From NCBI GenBank assembly GCA_001600415.1, contig BCJX01000016.1:746646-810645 (forward strand): a stretch of 64,000 bases of DNA, given 5' to 3'. The notes below the pieces were generated by a model that saw only the letters and a list, made by a program, of their open reading frames with translations, was not told the origin of the DNA and searched no databases. A program made the translations under genes and the position numbers. How positions within the stretch are numbered: position 1 is the stretch's first letter; the number at the start of each line of letters is the position of its first letter. This DNA is from Pascua guehoae. Lineage: Eukaryota; Basidiomycota; Tremellomycetes; Trichosporonales; Trichosporonaceae. Positions 10,852 to 22,820 of the stretch are shown here, piece by piece.

Positions 10852-13829
10852 TGGACGAGCTCGACGAGACGCTGACGCTCGCGGACAGCGTGCTGTTTCC
10901 GGTGCTGGGGAGCGGGGCGTTGTTGGGGTTCTGGGCGTTGTTGAAGTATGTGGATAAAAAGTGGATTAATCTCGTGCTTGGGGTTTATTGTGAGTCACCG
11001 TTTGGGTTGGGGAGGGGTGGGGGTTGTGTCGGAGGGTGGTGGAGGGGAGGGGGGTGTTGGAGGGGTGGGAGGGGATGGGGTTAGGGAGCAGGCTGATGGG
11101 GTTAGGGAGGAGGCGGGTTGAGGCAGGCAGGCGTCAAGGCGCAGGCGACGCCGAGGCATGGAGACTGCCAGCGAGAGATGGACGGACCCTTGGCGCACAG
11201 CTGCTAGTCGACGACAGCCGGCTGTCATGCGCGGGGTGTGCGTCTGAGGCGTGGCTTCTCTGCCACCTCGAGAGAGCCTCGGATGGACGGCTCTCGGTGG
11301 CATTGGCAGGACACCCTCGTTCGTACGAACGGCACGCTCGGCCGCTGAGCTACGGAAGTGCTTTGCGATGAGCCGCAGCTTGGGTGCTTGTGGGGTGTGG
11401 CACCGGTGCTGGCTCTGCCGACGAGAGCGGCTCTAGCTGCTTGTGCCGGCGGGCCGAGCGGCTCTAGCTGCTTGTGCCAACGAGGAGAGCAGCTCTAGCC
11501 GCTTGTCGCGACGACTGCTCTAGTTGCTTGTGGGGGACTGGTGGCTCCGTTGCCTGCTGCTACCGGGGATTAAAGCAGTCTCAAGAGTGCCAATATGAGG
11601 AGGCACGCGGGGCAAGGGTTGTGAAGACGCGCGGGCGGAGACGCGCGGGACAAGTGGTGCAATGCCACATTTCAAGAAGGAGTGCAGGCGACGCCGGAGT
11701 GTCTTGGGGATAAACAAACAGAGGGGTAGCGTGTCAACACTTTGCACGCCAAGCGACTGCCAAACGAACTGAACTGCCCGTCGTACGCTACCAGTACGGT
11801 GACGCGTTCAGACGAGTGTTCCAGACTATGGTTTCTGTCCAGCACCATACTGCAGTCCAGAAGGTGTAACGTCAACCCAGAGCTCACATGGTCCCTGCCT
11901 TACACCACTGCACTCATCCCTCCCCTTCAGTCCCCAAACTACCCAGCCTCTCTGCTCGCGCTGACGATCAGTCTCCGGCGCGTCCGTGTTCGCCGTCTTC
12001 TCAACCTTCTCCTCGATCTTTGCAGGCATCCTCCGCGCCGCGGGCGTAAAGAGCAAGACGTATCATGTCCGCATTAGCTCTGGGATCAAGCGTGAGTCAA
12101 CCGAGAGGGTTAGAGGGCGGTGGGCGTGGGGAAAATACAACTCGCTTGTGTGTACGGGACTGTGCACGAGGGGTAGGGCTGAGAGTGACTGGCCAACTAC
12201 GGCGGAGTGGTCCAGACCAGGGCTCTAGGTCATGGGATGCTAAGGCTCCCTTGACAGCGCCGAGGGCGATGAGCCGAGGGCACCCACCTCTATACTCGTC
12301 CGTGTCCTTAGTGGCACTCCCCTTGCCACAGGCGTCGATTCATGCTGGTCAGCCGGAGCCTGCACGCGGCGGCGAAGTCATCGACTGGGCTAGCAGTGCA
12401 CAGGCTGGTCCTACGCCCGCCCATCCCAGATTGCCCAATCCACACCCTCGCTCCATCCGCAGACACAGATAGACAACAATCTCTTGTCCCCAGAACAATC
12501 CCTTGTCCCAGAACACTCGCTAACATTCAGAAATCTTCCACCTGCCTCTCCGCCGCGCCTCCCTCTTCGCGCTCCCGCTCGCCCTCGCCCTCCCGGCGCT
12601 CTACGTGCCCCTCGGCCGTCCCTACATTCTCAGCAATGTCCTCGCGCTGTGCCTCGCCACGGCCGCGCTCGCGCTCCTCCGCCTTGACGGGTTCCCAACC
12701 GCCGTGCTCTTGCTGGCGCTGCTCTTGGTTTATGACATTTTCTGGGTGAGTACGAGTTTGGGCCCGGGTGTGGGGTACGGTGGGCGTCGAGTTGCCTTGG
12801 TCGGACGGGGTTTGGTGCACGCCCTCAATTCCTGGCGTCACCCTCACCTTGTCGTCGTCGTTGGTACTGTGGTGGTTACTTTTCTCGACATGCCTCCGTC
12901 CTGTGCCTCGTCTCTGCGTCGCATCGTTACTGCCCTCCCCCTTCCCATGGAATTTCCTTCCCCACTCCCTGCGACATTCCAACCTTGCACCCCTCCATCC
13001 CTTCCTCGCGCCTTCTCAGTCCCTCAGCCCTCCAACTGGCGCGGAGTTCTCTCCCGACTCCTCACATCCTGCCCCCTGATTGCTCCCCACGGCTCTCGAA
13101 ACTCCTCCCTCCCACCCTCCTACACATGTCCTTCTGGGCACCACTCCCCCCCCCCCCCCCCCCCGCGGCCCCCCACTCACACCGCAGGTCTTCTACACCC
13201 CCGTCATGGTCACCGTCGCCAAGGGCATCGACGCGCCCATCAAGCTCCTCGCTCCCAAATCCGGCACGGGCGACTTTGCCATGCTCGGCCTGGGCGACGT
13301 TGTGATCCCAGGACTCATGATCGCCCTCTGCCTGCGCTTTGACTTTGCGCGCCAGGTCCGCGCCGACCCGCGCGCCGACACGACCCCGCGCTCGCGCTTT
13401 TCCAAGCCGTACTTTTACACGAGTGTCGCGTGCTACATCGCAGGCCTCACAGCGACGATTGTCGCGATGCAGGTCCAGCACCGCGCCCAGCCCGCACTCC
13501 TGTACCTCTCCCCCGCGTGCGTGATTGGCCCGCTCCTCCTCGCCCTCGTCCGTGGCGAGCTGTCGCTCTGGTGGACATGGCGCGACGAGGACGACGAAGA
13601 CGACGCGCGCGACGACACCATCGAGGCGCCAAGCGAAGTCGCCCAGATGGCCAGGCGCGAGGCAAAGGCAAAAGAGGCCGAAAGGGAGGCGCTCAATGGC
13701 GCCACTGCCGACGTCCCAGAGCCAGAGCCAGTCGTTCCCCAAGTTGACGAGTCGTGGATGGACTCGCCCGCGCCCGCGCCCGCAGCCGCAGAAAAGCAGC
13801 CGCGCAAGCGCAGGGGTAAGAAAAAGTAG
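10665..13829 (+). CDS. signal peptide peptidase (intramembrane aspartyl protease, A22 family)
   Basis: This is an ER-membrane aspartyl protease that clears signal-peptide remnants and some membrane proteins. Four exons: 10665-10989, 11972-12091, 12531-12745 and 13188-13829. They sum to 433 residues with every junction in phase. Catalytic motifs are YD (Y216-D217, in LLVYDIFW) and GLGD (254-257, in MLGLGDVVIPG); the family PAL motif is at 322-324. Early residues LADSVLFPVLGSGALLG match the family's second membrane segment. The first loop has an unusual run of about 12 Asp. The C-terminus is Lys/Arg-rich (KRRGKKK), fitting ER retrieval. The three introns are long (982, 439 and 442 bases) compared with most neighbours. 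Intron 1 contains a tRNA-Thr relic and intron 3 a 19-base C run. The start is the first ATG of the conserved frame, with TTACC just before it. Confidence 0.93.
11311..11355 (-). pseudogene. tRNA-Thr relic (5' half) inside SPP intron 1
   Basis: Read on the minus strand, TAGCTCAGCGGCCGAGCG and the following TTCGTACGAACGAGGGTG match the D-arm, the anticodon loop and its short intron of the tRNA-Thr(CGU) gene at 16347. The match stops after the anticodon arm. No T-arm with TTCGANNCC follows and the acceptor stem cannot pair. It is therefore a truncated copy. Confidence 0.65.
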
Positions 13830-14256
13830 TCCCCGCGAGGTGTGCGAGACGGGTTTGGGAAGCAGGCGCGGGAGCTACCCGAGGCAGAGCGCCTTCAATG
13901 CATAGATGACACTGCACCAAGGCTGGTTGTTTGGCCTCGCTCGCATTGCGTCCTTGAGTTTGGTTGCGGGGCTTTGGTGTTTTGGGTACCGTTCTCGTTT
14001 GGGTGCATCTTGCGTTTACGTTTGCGTTGGCGTTAATGTTTGCGTTGACGTTAATGTTTGCGTTGGCGTTGGCGCTGGCGTCTGCTTGTCGGCTGCATCT
14101 TACCAAGTCTCTGACCCAGCCCCCTCACGAGTCTCGTTCCAGGTCGCATCAGGAAAACAGCGCTCGCAGGACCGTCCATCGCGGCGCCACCCCGGCCTCG
14201 ACCTCGACCCCGACCTCGACCTCGAGCTCACGATGCCCGCCGTCGCCATCGGAAGC
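13830..14256. other. SPP 3' flank with a TTTGCGTTGRCG repeat
   Basis: There is no gene. From about 14015 to 14085 there are tandem variants of TTTGCGTTGGCGTTAATG. The rest is unremarkable sequence leading to the tRNA-Gln gene. Confidence 0.6.
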
Positions 14257-14336
14257 GGTTTGATCGTATAAAGGCTAGTACACAAGATTCTGACGCTGTC
14301 GTTCTTGTAATCTGGGTTCGATTCCCAGTCAGACCT
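14257..14336 (+). tRNA. tRNA-Gln (anticodon CUG) with an 8-base intron
   Basis: The acceptor stem GGTTTGA pairs fully with TCAGACC. The D-stem is GTAT/GTAC. The anticodon stem is CAAGA/TCTTG with loop TTCTGA plus a final T, interrupted after position 37 by the 8-base intron CGCTGTCG. The T-arm is CTGGG-TTCGATT-CCCAG. The discriminator base is T, as in eukaryotic tRNA-Gln. All stems close, so it looks functional. Confidence 0.88.
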
Positions 14337-14745
14337 GCGCATTGCTTTTTGGAGTCTGTCGAGCATGCCGAGCATGCCGAGCCCTGCATGCCGCGCGAGG
14401 CTCACGAGGCTGCATGAGACTGCATGATGGTACAGTATAGGTCCTTGCACGTTACGCAGGGAGGGGGCGAGTCGTCGCCCCGCCCCTGTCGACTGTACGC
14501 ACCAGTTGACGGCTCGTGCCCGTGCCCGAGTCGGGCTGCATGTCGGGGCTGCATGAGGGCTCGAGCTACAATACCTCCAGTCGGCGGGCGCGAGACGTAG
14601 ACGTAGACGTAGACGCCGTCAATCTCGCGTCCCGCCTGCCCTCGCCGCGACGTTTATCACGTCGCTCGTGCGATGGCCTTCACCGGGACGCTGGGACGCG
14701 GGGACGCCGCGTGCGAGCACACGCCGTGTGCTTGTGCTTGTCGGG

Positions 14746-14826
14746 GGTTTGATCGTATAAAGGCTAGTAGACAAGATTCTGACGCCGGTCGTTCTTGTAA
14801 TCTGGGTTGGATTCCCAGTCAGACCC
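14746..14826 (+). pseudogene. decayed second tRNA-Gln(CUG) copy
   Basis: This is nearly identical to the tRNA-Gln at 14257 and lies 410 bases downstream. The T-loop reads TTGGATT instead of TTCGATT, which breaks the invariant C56 and the B-box promoter. The last D-stem base is changed so that G10 no longer pairs. The intron has one extra base and differs in sequence. The discriminator is C. These hits fall on key sites, so I call it a pseudogene. Confidence 0.7.
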
Positions 14827-16119
14827 TACGCCCTCCGCAGCACGTCCAGGACTTTGAGGAGGACCGTATGATGCAGACGATGCAGACAAAGGACATTGTC
14901 TGGGCGTATGCCAACGCCGTGTCTCAAGTCTGCGTGGCGAGACCGAGTCGCGGTGGGTTTTGTTGGTTGGGTCGGGTTGCATCTGCCATGTTCTGCGGGC
15001 TGTCGCGTGGAGAGTGTCGCACTCGGGTCTGGCGTCTGATGTCTCTCATCTCTGCCGTCCCTCATCATCTCTGCCGTCCCTCATCTCTGCCGTCCCTTGC
15101 GTCCTTGAGTATGTGTCGTTTCTGTCGTGTCCGACCTGTCTTACGTCTCACGTCTCACGTCTCACGTCTCACGTCTCACGTCTCACGTCTCACGTCTCAC
15201 GTCTCACGTCTCACGTCTCACATTTCACGTCTCACGTCTCACATCTCACATCTCACATCTCTCTGACATCTCCCTTCCTCTGCACATCCGGCGAGCGTCC
15301 AGGCGTCTCTCGCTCATCTCCCGCCTCACTCGCGTGTCGGCCGTGTCTGCCGTGCCTGCAGTGTTTTCCCCGTCGCCCCGTCGCCCCGTCTGCCCCGTCG
15401 CCCCGTCTGCCCCGTCTGCTCTCAGTCTGCCGTCTGCCCCGTCTGTCGTCTCTGTCGACCTTGCCATCTCTGTCGACCTTGGCGTCTCTGTCGCCCTTGC
15501 CGTCTGCCCCGCCTGTCTCTGCCGTCTCTAGTCTGTCGTCTCGTCTTGATCTCACGTCTCGCCCGCATCTCAACTCGCCGCGTCTTGCATCTCGCATCGC
15601 CCATCTCGTCGCTCGTGCCGCGTCTCTCATGTCTCACGTGCCCCGTCTCCCGTCTTCTCCCGTCTTGACATTTCTGGCATCGGCCTCGTGCCATGCTGTC
15701 ATGCTGTCATGCTGTCATCCTGTCATCCTGTCATCCTGTCATCTGTCATCTCTGGCGGGTCATGTGGCACTCAGCGCCGCCACCCGTGTTACCACCCCCA
15801 GGCCAGTGCCACTCTCAAATGTAAATGTGGCATGTGTACATCCACACTGCGTCACCTCTCCCATCCCACTCGCCCTTGTGTCCGCATCCCGCCGTCTGCG
15901 CGGCCCGCATTGATCCGGCCGTACCACTCGCTGCATGCTAAAAGCTGCATGCTGCACGCCGCACTGCCACCCTTGGCCTCAATGGGGCAACGGTCCGCGC
16001 TCTCTCCAGTCGTTGCGTAGTTGCGTCGTGGCGCCGGCTCGAGGCCACCCTCTACCTTGCTTCAGCAGCCATTCTTGACGGCCCCGCTTGACGGCTGCTG
16101 AATCGGTCACAACATCGCA
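14827..16119. other. low-complexity pyrimidine-rich stretch, no gene
   Basis: The plus-strand frame at 14960-15913 is open only because it translates tandem repeats, and nothing resembles a protein family. It contains the TCTCACG array (listed), GTCGCCCCGTCTGCCC-type repeats near 15370-15520, and TGTCATCC/TGTCATGC repeats at about 15697-15750. Confidence 0.6.
15144..15262. repeat. 7-bp tandem repeat (TCTCACG)n, about 15 copies
   Basis: Head-to-tail CGTCTCA units, perfect for the first ten or so copies and then decaying into TCTCACA and TTTCACG variants. Confidence 0.9.
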
Positions 16120-16145
16120 GCCCGTATAGCTCTGGCAGTTAGTGA
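16120..16145 (+). pseudogene. tRNA-Thr 5' fragment
   Basis: GCCCGTATAGCTC repeats the first 13 bases of the tRNA-Thr gene at 16347, then degenerates (TGGCAGTTAGTG). The upstream flank is duplicated too: GCAGCCATTCT occurs before both copies (near 16066 and 16281). This suggests a partial segmental duplication rather than chance. Confidence 0.6.
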
Positions 16146-16346
16146 ACCACTACTCAGCGGTCGTACCACCATGTCGTGCGCCTCGCCCTCGATTGGGCCC
16201 TTGCTGCTCCATCTGTCCGGGGATGCACAACCTACCGCCAGTCCCCGTCAACCCTCGGGCACAAGGCCACCACCTTGTTGAAGCAGCCATTCTCTCGACC
16301 GACCCGCGCGACGCACAGAATTGGCCTCCCGGGGCACCATAGTACA

Positions 16347-16424
16347 GCCCGTATAGCTCAGTGGCAGAGCGCGCCTTTCGTATGAACGAGGGTGAGGTCA
16401 CAGGTTCGACCCCTGTTGTGGGCA
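16347..16424 (+). tRNA. tRNA-Thr (anticodon CGU) with a 6-base intron
   Basis: The acceptor GCCCGTA pairs with TGTGGGC, including two wobble pairs. The D-arm is GCTC-AGTGGCA-GAGC. The anticodon stem CGCCT/GGGTG encloses loop TTCGTA plus A, with TGAACG as an intron after position 37. The variable region is AGGTC. The T-arm is ACAGG-TTCGACC-CCTGT and the discriminator is A. The box A and box B promoter elements are intact. Confidence 0.85.
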
Positions 16425-16445
16425 GGAGCAGGATGTCGTGCTCTT

Positions 16446-16520
16446 TTTCTGCGTATCTGCGTGTCTGCGTTTCTGCGTGTCTGCGTGTCTGTGTATCTGC
16501 GTGTCTGCGTGTCTGGTGTC
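16446..16520. repeat. 8-bp repeat (TCTGCGTG)n just downstream of tRNA-Thr
   Basis: About nine imperfect copies of TCTGCGTG or TCTGCGTA begin about 20 bases after the tRNA end. Confidence 0.85.
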
Positions 16521-16943
16521 TGTGGTTGTGTTTGGGTTTGTGTTTGGTCTGAGAGCGAGGAAGGCTGTGATGATTGATTGGCGAGTTGCTGGTCTGCTCG
16601 AGAGTGGATTGTCTGCTTGAGCTCTGCTTGCCTGCTTGAGCGCTGCTTATCTGCTCGAGGTGATGGCACCACCGACGGTTGGTGGACGCTCGCTAACCTT
16701 CTCGTCGTATCGTACTAATGCATGTCTAGGCTACAGCCACCAGGTGGGACACCCAACGCACGCCCATGCCAGCCCATGCCACGCGAGCGCACGCTTGCAA
16801 TATCGTATCTGCCAACATGGCAAACCCCATCTTGTGCACCGTGCCGCGGTTCCGTTATCAGAACCAGCCCCGGGCACTTTGCGCTCTGTCCTCCAGTCTC
16901 GGCTCCTGGCACACATCCCATTGTGATCCATTCCCCAGGCCCT

Positions 16944-17010
16944 CCTCCACCCTCGACACTACTCCACCCTCGACACTACTCCACCCTCGACACTACTCCA
17001 CCCTCGACAC
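16944..17010. repeat. 17-bp tandem repeat at the 3' end of NSE1
   Basis: Four copies of CTCCACCCTCGACACTA directly abut the NSE1 stop codon, in its expected 3' untranslated region. Confidence 0.85.
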
Positions 17011-18473
17011 CTACTCGTCGTCATCCACAAACGAGTCTGGAATCACCGTCTCCTGCTCCTGCCGGCGCGATCGCCGGCGCGAGGGGCCGGGCTCGTCGTC
17101 AATCTCGTCGTGCTCGTCATACCGTGATCGCCGGGAGGCGCGCTTTATTGGGGATTGCGATCGGGACTTGGCGCGGGACTGGGTTCGGGATTGGGCTCGG
17201 GACTGGGTTCGGGACTGCGCCTGCGACTGGGATTGCGACTGCGACTGAGACTGTGACTGGGACGCGGTGTTTCGACGACGGGCGCGCTGCGACGGCTCCT
17301 GCGATAACTGGGACTGGGACGCGTCGACCATGCGTTCTTCCAGCGATGCGCCTTCCTCATCCTCGAGCTCGTCCTCCTCGTCCTCGCCGTCCTCGCCCGC
17401 GCCCTGGGTCTGGCGGCGGCGCTTGCCGCGGGCGCGGACCCAGTCGTCCTCTTCTGGCCGGACCGACTTTTCGCCCACCGGGCGGGCGGCATAGTCGTTG
17501 AACGACTCGTCGCACACGGCGCACTGGGGGCGATTGGAGCGCGAGATGGCATTGTAGCAGTAAGGGTGGTAGTGGGCCTGGCACTCTTCGTTGCCGCATG
17601 CAAAGCCCTGCGGGGAGTCAGCTTGAAAGAGTGAGATGCAAAGCTGACGCACCGCCCACATGGTCTTGTCGCAGCGGCGGCACTTGTTGACATAGTCGGC
17701 ATACTCTTCACGGAGGTAATGTTCGAGCTCAAACATGGCCCGCGGCGCGAGCGAGTACCGTCCCCGTCTGATGTCAGCTACACCCACGGGCAGATCGTAG
17801 CTCACTTGGACTTTTGGAGCCACCCGCGCCCGACCAAGGCGGTCAGGACGGCCTCGCCCTGCATCCGCGTCATGGTCCCCTGCAGCTCCTGCGTGAGGCG
17901 GAGGGCATGCGCAGACCCAATCGAGTTGGCAGGGTACGACGTCACAATCCCCTCGAGCACGGCGCGGTAGTAGGAAATCTCGAGCGGCGACAGGTCGGTC
18001 GCCAGCTGCGCCACCTCACCCGCGTCCGTGTTGCACAGCACGACCCACCCGCGCCCCGCTGAAGTGTCCTCGCGCCCACGCTTCACGACCATGCCTACGG
18101 GCTCGAGGAGCGTCGACACTTCCTCGAGGAAGGAACCTAGGCCGTCCAGGTTGGTCCGGTGCGGTGAGATAAACTCGGCGTTGAGTTCTGCAGTGTGCAC
18201 AGAGCAGGGTAGAGAGGAAGGTAGAGTGCAAGAGAGACCCAGGGGCGTAAGTTGAGGTAGAGAGAAAGTCAATATACCGATCCATTCAAGCAACATGTCA
18301 GCACGAGACACCCTCACCCAACCCCGACATGACGCACCGAGACAAGCACCCACGGCGCGCTTGTACATTTCCAGCGCAACGTCGTCGGTCATGGCGCGTC
18401 GCGAGAGGAGGGACTGGATGTAGACGCGGTGCAGGTCGGTGGGACGCACGGCGCCCGATGGAGGGTTTGCCAT
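17011..18473 (-). CDS. NSE1: Nse1, RING-like ubiquitin ligase subunit of the SMC5/6 complex
   Basis: Nse1 binds Nse3 and Nse4 and acts with SMC5/6 in DNA repair. Exons in minus-strand order: 18473-18350, 18187-17806, 17767-17653 and 17607-17011. They give 405 residues with all phases consistent. Introns are 162, 38 and 45 bases. The N-terminal part has winged-helix-type segments, including LATDLSPLEISYYRAVLEGI. The C-terminal variant RING has C198-x2-C201, C211, C216, H219/H221, C224 and C236-x2-C239. After the RING comes an unusual tail of about 165 residues: an acidic segment, then a dense SQ-rich stretch (SQSQLSQEPSQ, repeated SQ, then QSR repeats). It ends in ETVIPDSFVDDDE. SQ clusters are typical ATM/ATR (Tel1/Mec1) targets, so damage-dependent phosphorylation is a plausible inference. 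The gene shares a 301-base divergent promoter with NOP8. Confidence 0.9.
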
Positions 18474-18774
18474 GGTGTGGAGAGTGGAATGAGGAGTAGT
18501 GGAACGGAAGGAAGGAAAACGTTGGCGACAACAACAAACGCGTCCAAGGCCATGTTCAGTCCAGTCAGACGCGTCCTCCACTCTACTTTCTAATCCATTT
18601 ACAAAAGTACACTCTAATCAAAATCCAGGCACGTAATGTGCCTGAAAATGCAATAGGGAAGATCACGTGATCTGTGCGATTTCTGCAACTTCGACAATCC
18701 CGACTCTTGAACTTGTCTGCAAGGACACTTGTTGATCCACAACCACAACTCGCACACCCGTCTAGCATATCACC
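18474..18774. promoter_or_regulatory. bidirectional promoter between NSE1 and NOP8
   Basis: The two genes start only 301 bases apart and diverge. The stretch is AT-richer than the coding DNA around it. No clear TATA box was singled out. Confidence 0.6.
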
Positions 18775-21700
18775 ATGGCCGAGACGGTGACAAAACGCCT
18801 GCACGTCGGCGGCCTCACGCCGTCGATCACGCCCGACCACCTGCGCGACCGCTTCCGCTCCTTTGGGACCGTGACGGACGTCGAGGCGATGGGGCTCGAT
18901 GCTGTCGGTGAGTCGTGGTGACGAGAGACCTCGACGGTGTCGACGAGGTGTAACCCCTACTGCCTGCGCAGATAACCCCTAAGATACTGACTGCTAGGAC
19001 AACCACGGCCATTTGCCTTTCTCACCCTAGAGACGACGCCGGCCCAGCTGCGCAAATGTACGCATCCGAAGTCGTTGCACACGGGTACTAACCACCAGGC
19101 CTCAACATCATGTCCGGGGCAATGTGGCGCGGGACACAGCTGCGCATCGCCGAGGCCAAGCCGCGCTGGGACGCAAAGTACGCAACTAGAATCTCTAGTC
19201 CCATGTAGCTGACGACCAGACTCGTGGCGGAGCGGATCCCCGTGGCGCGCGAGGCGCGGCGCGCGACCAACCGCCTCCGCCGCGCCGTTGCGCGCGAGGG
19301 CGGGCGGCACGCGCAGGACATGCGCCTGGTGACTGCCGCGTCAAAGTCAAAGTCCAAGGTGGGTTGCGGGTGTTATGATGGCTGTGTGTTCTAGCCGCAT
19401 GGTGGGATCAAGCCTAGTGGAATTGCAAGGCTGGTGGAATCGAGGCTGGCGGGATCGGCATCTACATTTCCTATCTCGGACTTGCTAACGCCAGTTCTGG
19501 GTCGACGACAACGGCCACCTCATGCGCCCGATCGCGATGCGTCCCGAGCGTCCCCTCCTCCCGCTGCCACGGACGGACGCGCACGCCGCGGCGCCTGCGC
19601 GCGCGTACCGCCGCGTCATCGACCCGCGGCGGTGGGGCGCGACGCACCTCGCGGGCAGGGAGATGGAAGCGGGCGAGGTCGAAGCTGCAGACGCGGCACT
19701 GGGCGAGTGGGAATTTGTCGACGTCGACGCCGACGAGCAGGACGAGGACGACGAGGGGCGCACGCTCGTCGGGTGGTGGCGGCGCGGGGACGACGAGGTC
19801 GCCGTCCGCCTCCGCCGGCCACGGGAGGGGGACGACGAGGACGACGAGTTTGATGTCGACGACGTGTCGGACCTATTCCCGGCGCGCGACGCGAGTCCGC
19901 TGTTTCCCGGGAGGGAGGACAGCCCGCTCTTTGCCGTGCGTGGGGAGAGTTCATTGTTCCCCGCGCGTCAGGAAGAGGCGACGCGGGGCAGCTCGCCCTT
20001 GTTCCCGTCGCGCGAAGCCGAGGCCGAGGCGAGCTCGCCGCTCTTCCCCGACCGCGCCGAGACCGCACCCACCGACGCCGACCCTACATCCCCGCTCTTT
20101 CCCGCCCGCGAACCCCCCTCGACGTCGGCACCCGCATCGACCGACGCGTCGTCGTCCTCGCCCCTCTTCCCCTCGCGCCTCTTGCCATCGCGCGTCGCCG
20201 AGCTCGTCGACGACGACGAGATGATGCGCTCGTCGCGCGCAACCACACCCTCGCCGTCGCCCACGCGCATCTTTGAGGTATCCCGCGCCATGTCCCTCGA
20301 GCCCGTGCTGCGAAAACTCGTCACGCCCGAGGCGTCCCACCCCCCCTCGTCGGGCGGCACGTCTGACGCCTCCCAGCTGGGATCCGCATCGGCCCTTGAA
20401 TCTTCTGAGTCTGCGTCAGACGACTCTGAGCCGACCGAGGCCGCGCCCGAGGCCGAGTCTGCACCCGCCGGGGTTACCCGCAAACCAGCCCCCGACGTCC
20501 CGGACGCCGTCCGCGCCGCTGTCGCCGCAGAGCGCACAAAGGACATGGGCGTCCTCGCCTCCCTCCTTGGCTCCACCGACGCCGACGCGCCGACACGCGC
20601 GCGTGCGGAATTTATCGGATTCGCAGAAGACGACAGCGACGACGGCGACTACTCTGCCCTCCGCCCCGTGGCCGAGGATGACGACGAGCCCGTCGAAGTG
20701 GCGCGGGCCAGCGCGCCGTCCCCCGATACGCCAATGCGTGCCTCTTATGAGCACGACGAGGACGACGACGACGAGCCCATGGATGCGGACGAGGTTGTGC
20801 CCGACGTGCCGCCCGTTGCTGTCGAGCTGCCGCCCATGGGCTCGGACTCGGGCTCTGACTCTGACTCGGGTTCGGACTCGGACATGGCCGTGGACGCCGA
20901 CAAGCCCGTCGCGAATGGGGCCGGCGCGAACTCTCGCTCGGGTAGCTCCGGCTCGAGCTCGGACTCTGGTTCTAGTTCCAGCAGCTCTGACAGCTCGGGT
21001 AGCTCCGACTCTGGCTCTGATGTGGGCGCGCCCAACGGTGCTGCCGACGGGGATGCGGGGTCTGATTCCGGGTCTGGGTCGTCGGGCTCTGACGACTCTG
21101 GTGACTCTGGCGACTCTGGCGACTCTGGCTCGAGCTCTGGGTCGGATGACTCGGACTCGTCGGACTCTGACTCTGACTCGGATTCAGACGACTCGGACTC
21201 GGACTCGGACTCTGACTCGGACGACTCTGATTCTGACTCTTCCGATTCCTCCGACTCTGGCTCTTCCTCATCCTCGGACATCCCCGCCGCCCCCGCCCCC
21301 GGCGCGACCCTCAAGGACATGTTCACCACGGCCCCCACCGGCTTCTCGCTGCTCGGCACGCTGGCGCCCGACCTCGAGCTCGACGACACGCTCGACGTGC
21401 CCCTGCCCACGGCCGACGAGCCCGAACTCGCCCTCCTCCCCGCCGCGCCCAAGAGCACATTCGACCCGGACGCGGGCGTGCCCCTCTTCTTCCCCCTGCC
21501 GGTCCGGCCGGCGCGGCGGGGCGAGGCGAGGAGTGTGTTTGTGCCTGCCGACGAGGGGGAGGAAGGGGAGGAGGAGGAGGGGTATGGACAGGGCCACGAA
21601 CAGGGCCACGAACAGGGCCACGGCGGACAGACCTACGGCGGACAGGGCTACGGACACGGTGACGCAGGACACGCACACGCCCACGCGGGACCCAGCAGAC

Positions 21701-21879
21701 ACGCCCACGCCCCACCCCAACCCCCGGCCCCGAAACGGGGGTTCTGGGCCGACGAATCGGACGCCGATATGAAGCGCCGCTGGGAGGCGCGGCGCCTCGA
21801 GCTCACGCGCGGATGGAAGCGCAAGCATCGCGAGGCGGTCAAGCACCGCCGCAGGCGCGGGGGCGATGAGGCCGAGTAG
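18775..21879 (+). CDS. NOP8: Nop8/NOL8-like nucleolar RNA-binding protein, 60S ribosome biogenesis
   Basis: Five exons: 18775-18907, 18998-19057, 19099-19177, 19220-19358 and 19495-21879. Introns are 90, 41, 42 and 136 bases, and 931 residues result. The first 75 or so residues are an RRM: KRLHVGGLTPSITPDHLRDR supplies RNP2 and PFAFLTLE supplies RNP1. The C-terminus matches the Nop8/NOL8 family: ATLKDMFTTAPTGFSLLG, then GVPLFFPLP, then RGFWADE and a basic end (WKRKHREAVKHRRRR). Between them is a long acidic, disordered region. It holds about eight copies of a SPLFPxR motif around residues 255-375, and then a long Ser-Asp repeat resembling casein kinase 2 sites. Near the C-terminus are GHEQ repeats and a His-rich patch. 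Family assignment rests on the RRM plus the C-terminal signature. Confidence 0.85.
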
Positions 21880-21893
21880 GTCCGAAGGCCGCG

Positions 21894-21895
<2 letters not shown>

Positions 21896-21958
<63 letters not shown>
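21896..21958. repeat. homopolymer G tract, 63 bases
   Basis: An uninterrupted run of G begins 16 bases after the NOP8 stop codon. It could form G-quadruplexes. Its true length may differ from the assembly because such runs sequence poorly. Confidence 0.9.
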
Positions 21959-21959
<1 letters not shown>

Positions 21960-22059
21960 AGTAGAGAGGTTTGGTGCAAGGGTGTGTGTTTGGAGTGGTG
22001 GGACGTAGGTCGGGATGGATGATCGGATGCACATTGCATGATTTTTTGCGGTAGGAGGC

Positions 22060-22290
22060 TCGAAGCTGCTCGAGGCTGGTTCAAGGTTGTTCAAGGTGGT
22101 TGAAGGTCGGCTCAAGGTCGGCTCAAGGCTGGTTCAAGGCGGCCAGGACTGGCTCGAAGCTGGCTCGAGGCAAGGGCAAGGCGAGGCAGGCTCATGGCTG
22201 GCCCAAGACTGGAGGCGGGCCCAAGGCTGGAGGCGGGCTCAAGGCTGGCTCAAGGCGGGCTCAAGGCTAGGCTACGCAAGGCTCAACACA
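22060..22290. repeat. imperfect GCTCAAGGCTG repeat
   Basis: Roughly 20 imperfect units of 10-11 bases (GGCTCAAGGC, GGTTCAAGGC, GGCTCGAAGC). They lie between the convergent NOP8 and SYO1 genes. The translated frame is repetitive and not a gene. The remaining sequence to 22820 shows nothing recognisable. Confidence 0.8.
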
Positions 22291-22820
22291 AGGCCACGCA
22301 AGACTCAAGACTGCACGACTCAAGCCCCAGTCTGAGGACTGCCGCGTGCGTGCTGCATCGCACGATGCGAGTCTGCCGGGCAATGCAGTCTGCAGTCTTC
22401 ACGGCGATGGTCTACCCAACCCACCAGTACTATGGCTCTGCAGACAGCATCGAGGCTGTCCGTGTCTTGTTGCTTCTCTCCTTTGGTCTTTATCGTCTCT
22501 CCTGTCCCTTGCACAGCTTGGCACGGTCGTTTACGCGCAGTATGGTTTGGTGTTGGAACACAACGACTTGGGTTGGGGCAAAGGTTTGGATACCTTCAGT
22601 TGTGGACAGGGTCTTCCGTTGTGAACAAGGCCTTCAGTTGTGGACACTCACTCGTCGCGCATGCCGGCTTACAAGCATGGCAGTCGTTGGAGACATCTCG
22701 GAGCTTGTACACCGCGGCACTGCTGCCCCTCCTTGGACCGCTTAGAAACATGCATGGTATCATCCCATCTATCACCCGCTATCGCTAACACTCCACGTCC
22801 TCTGCACCTCTCCTCACACC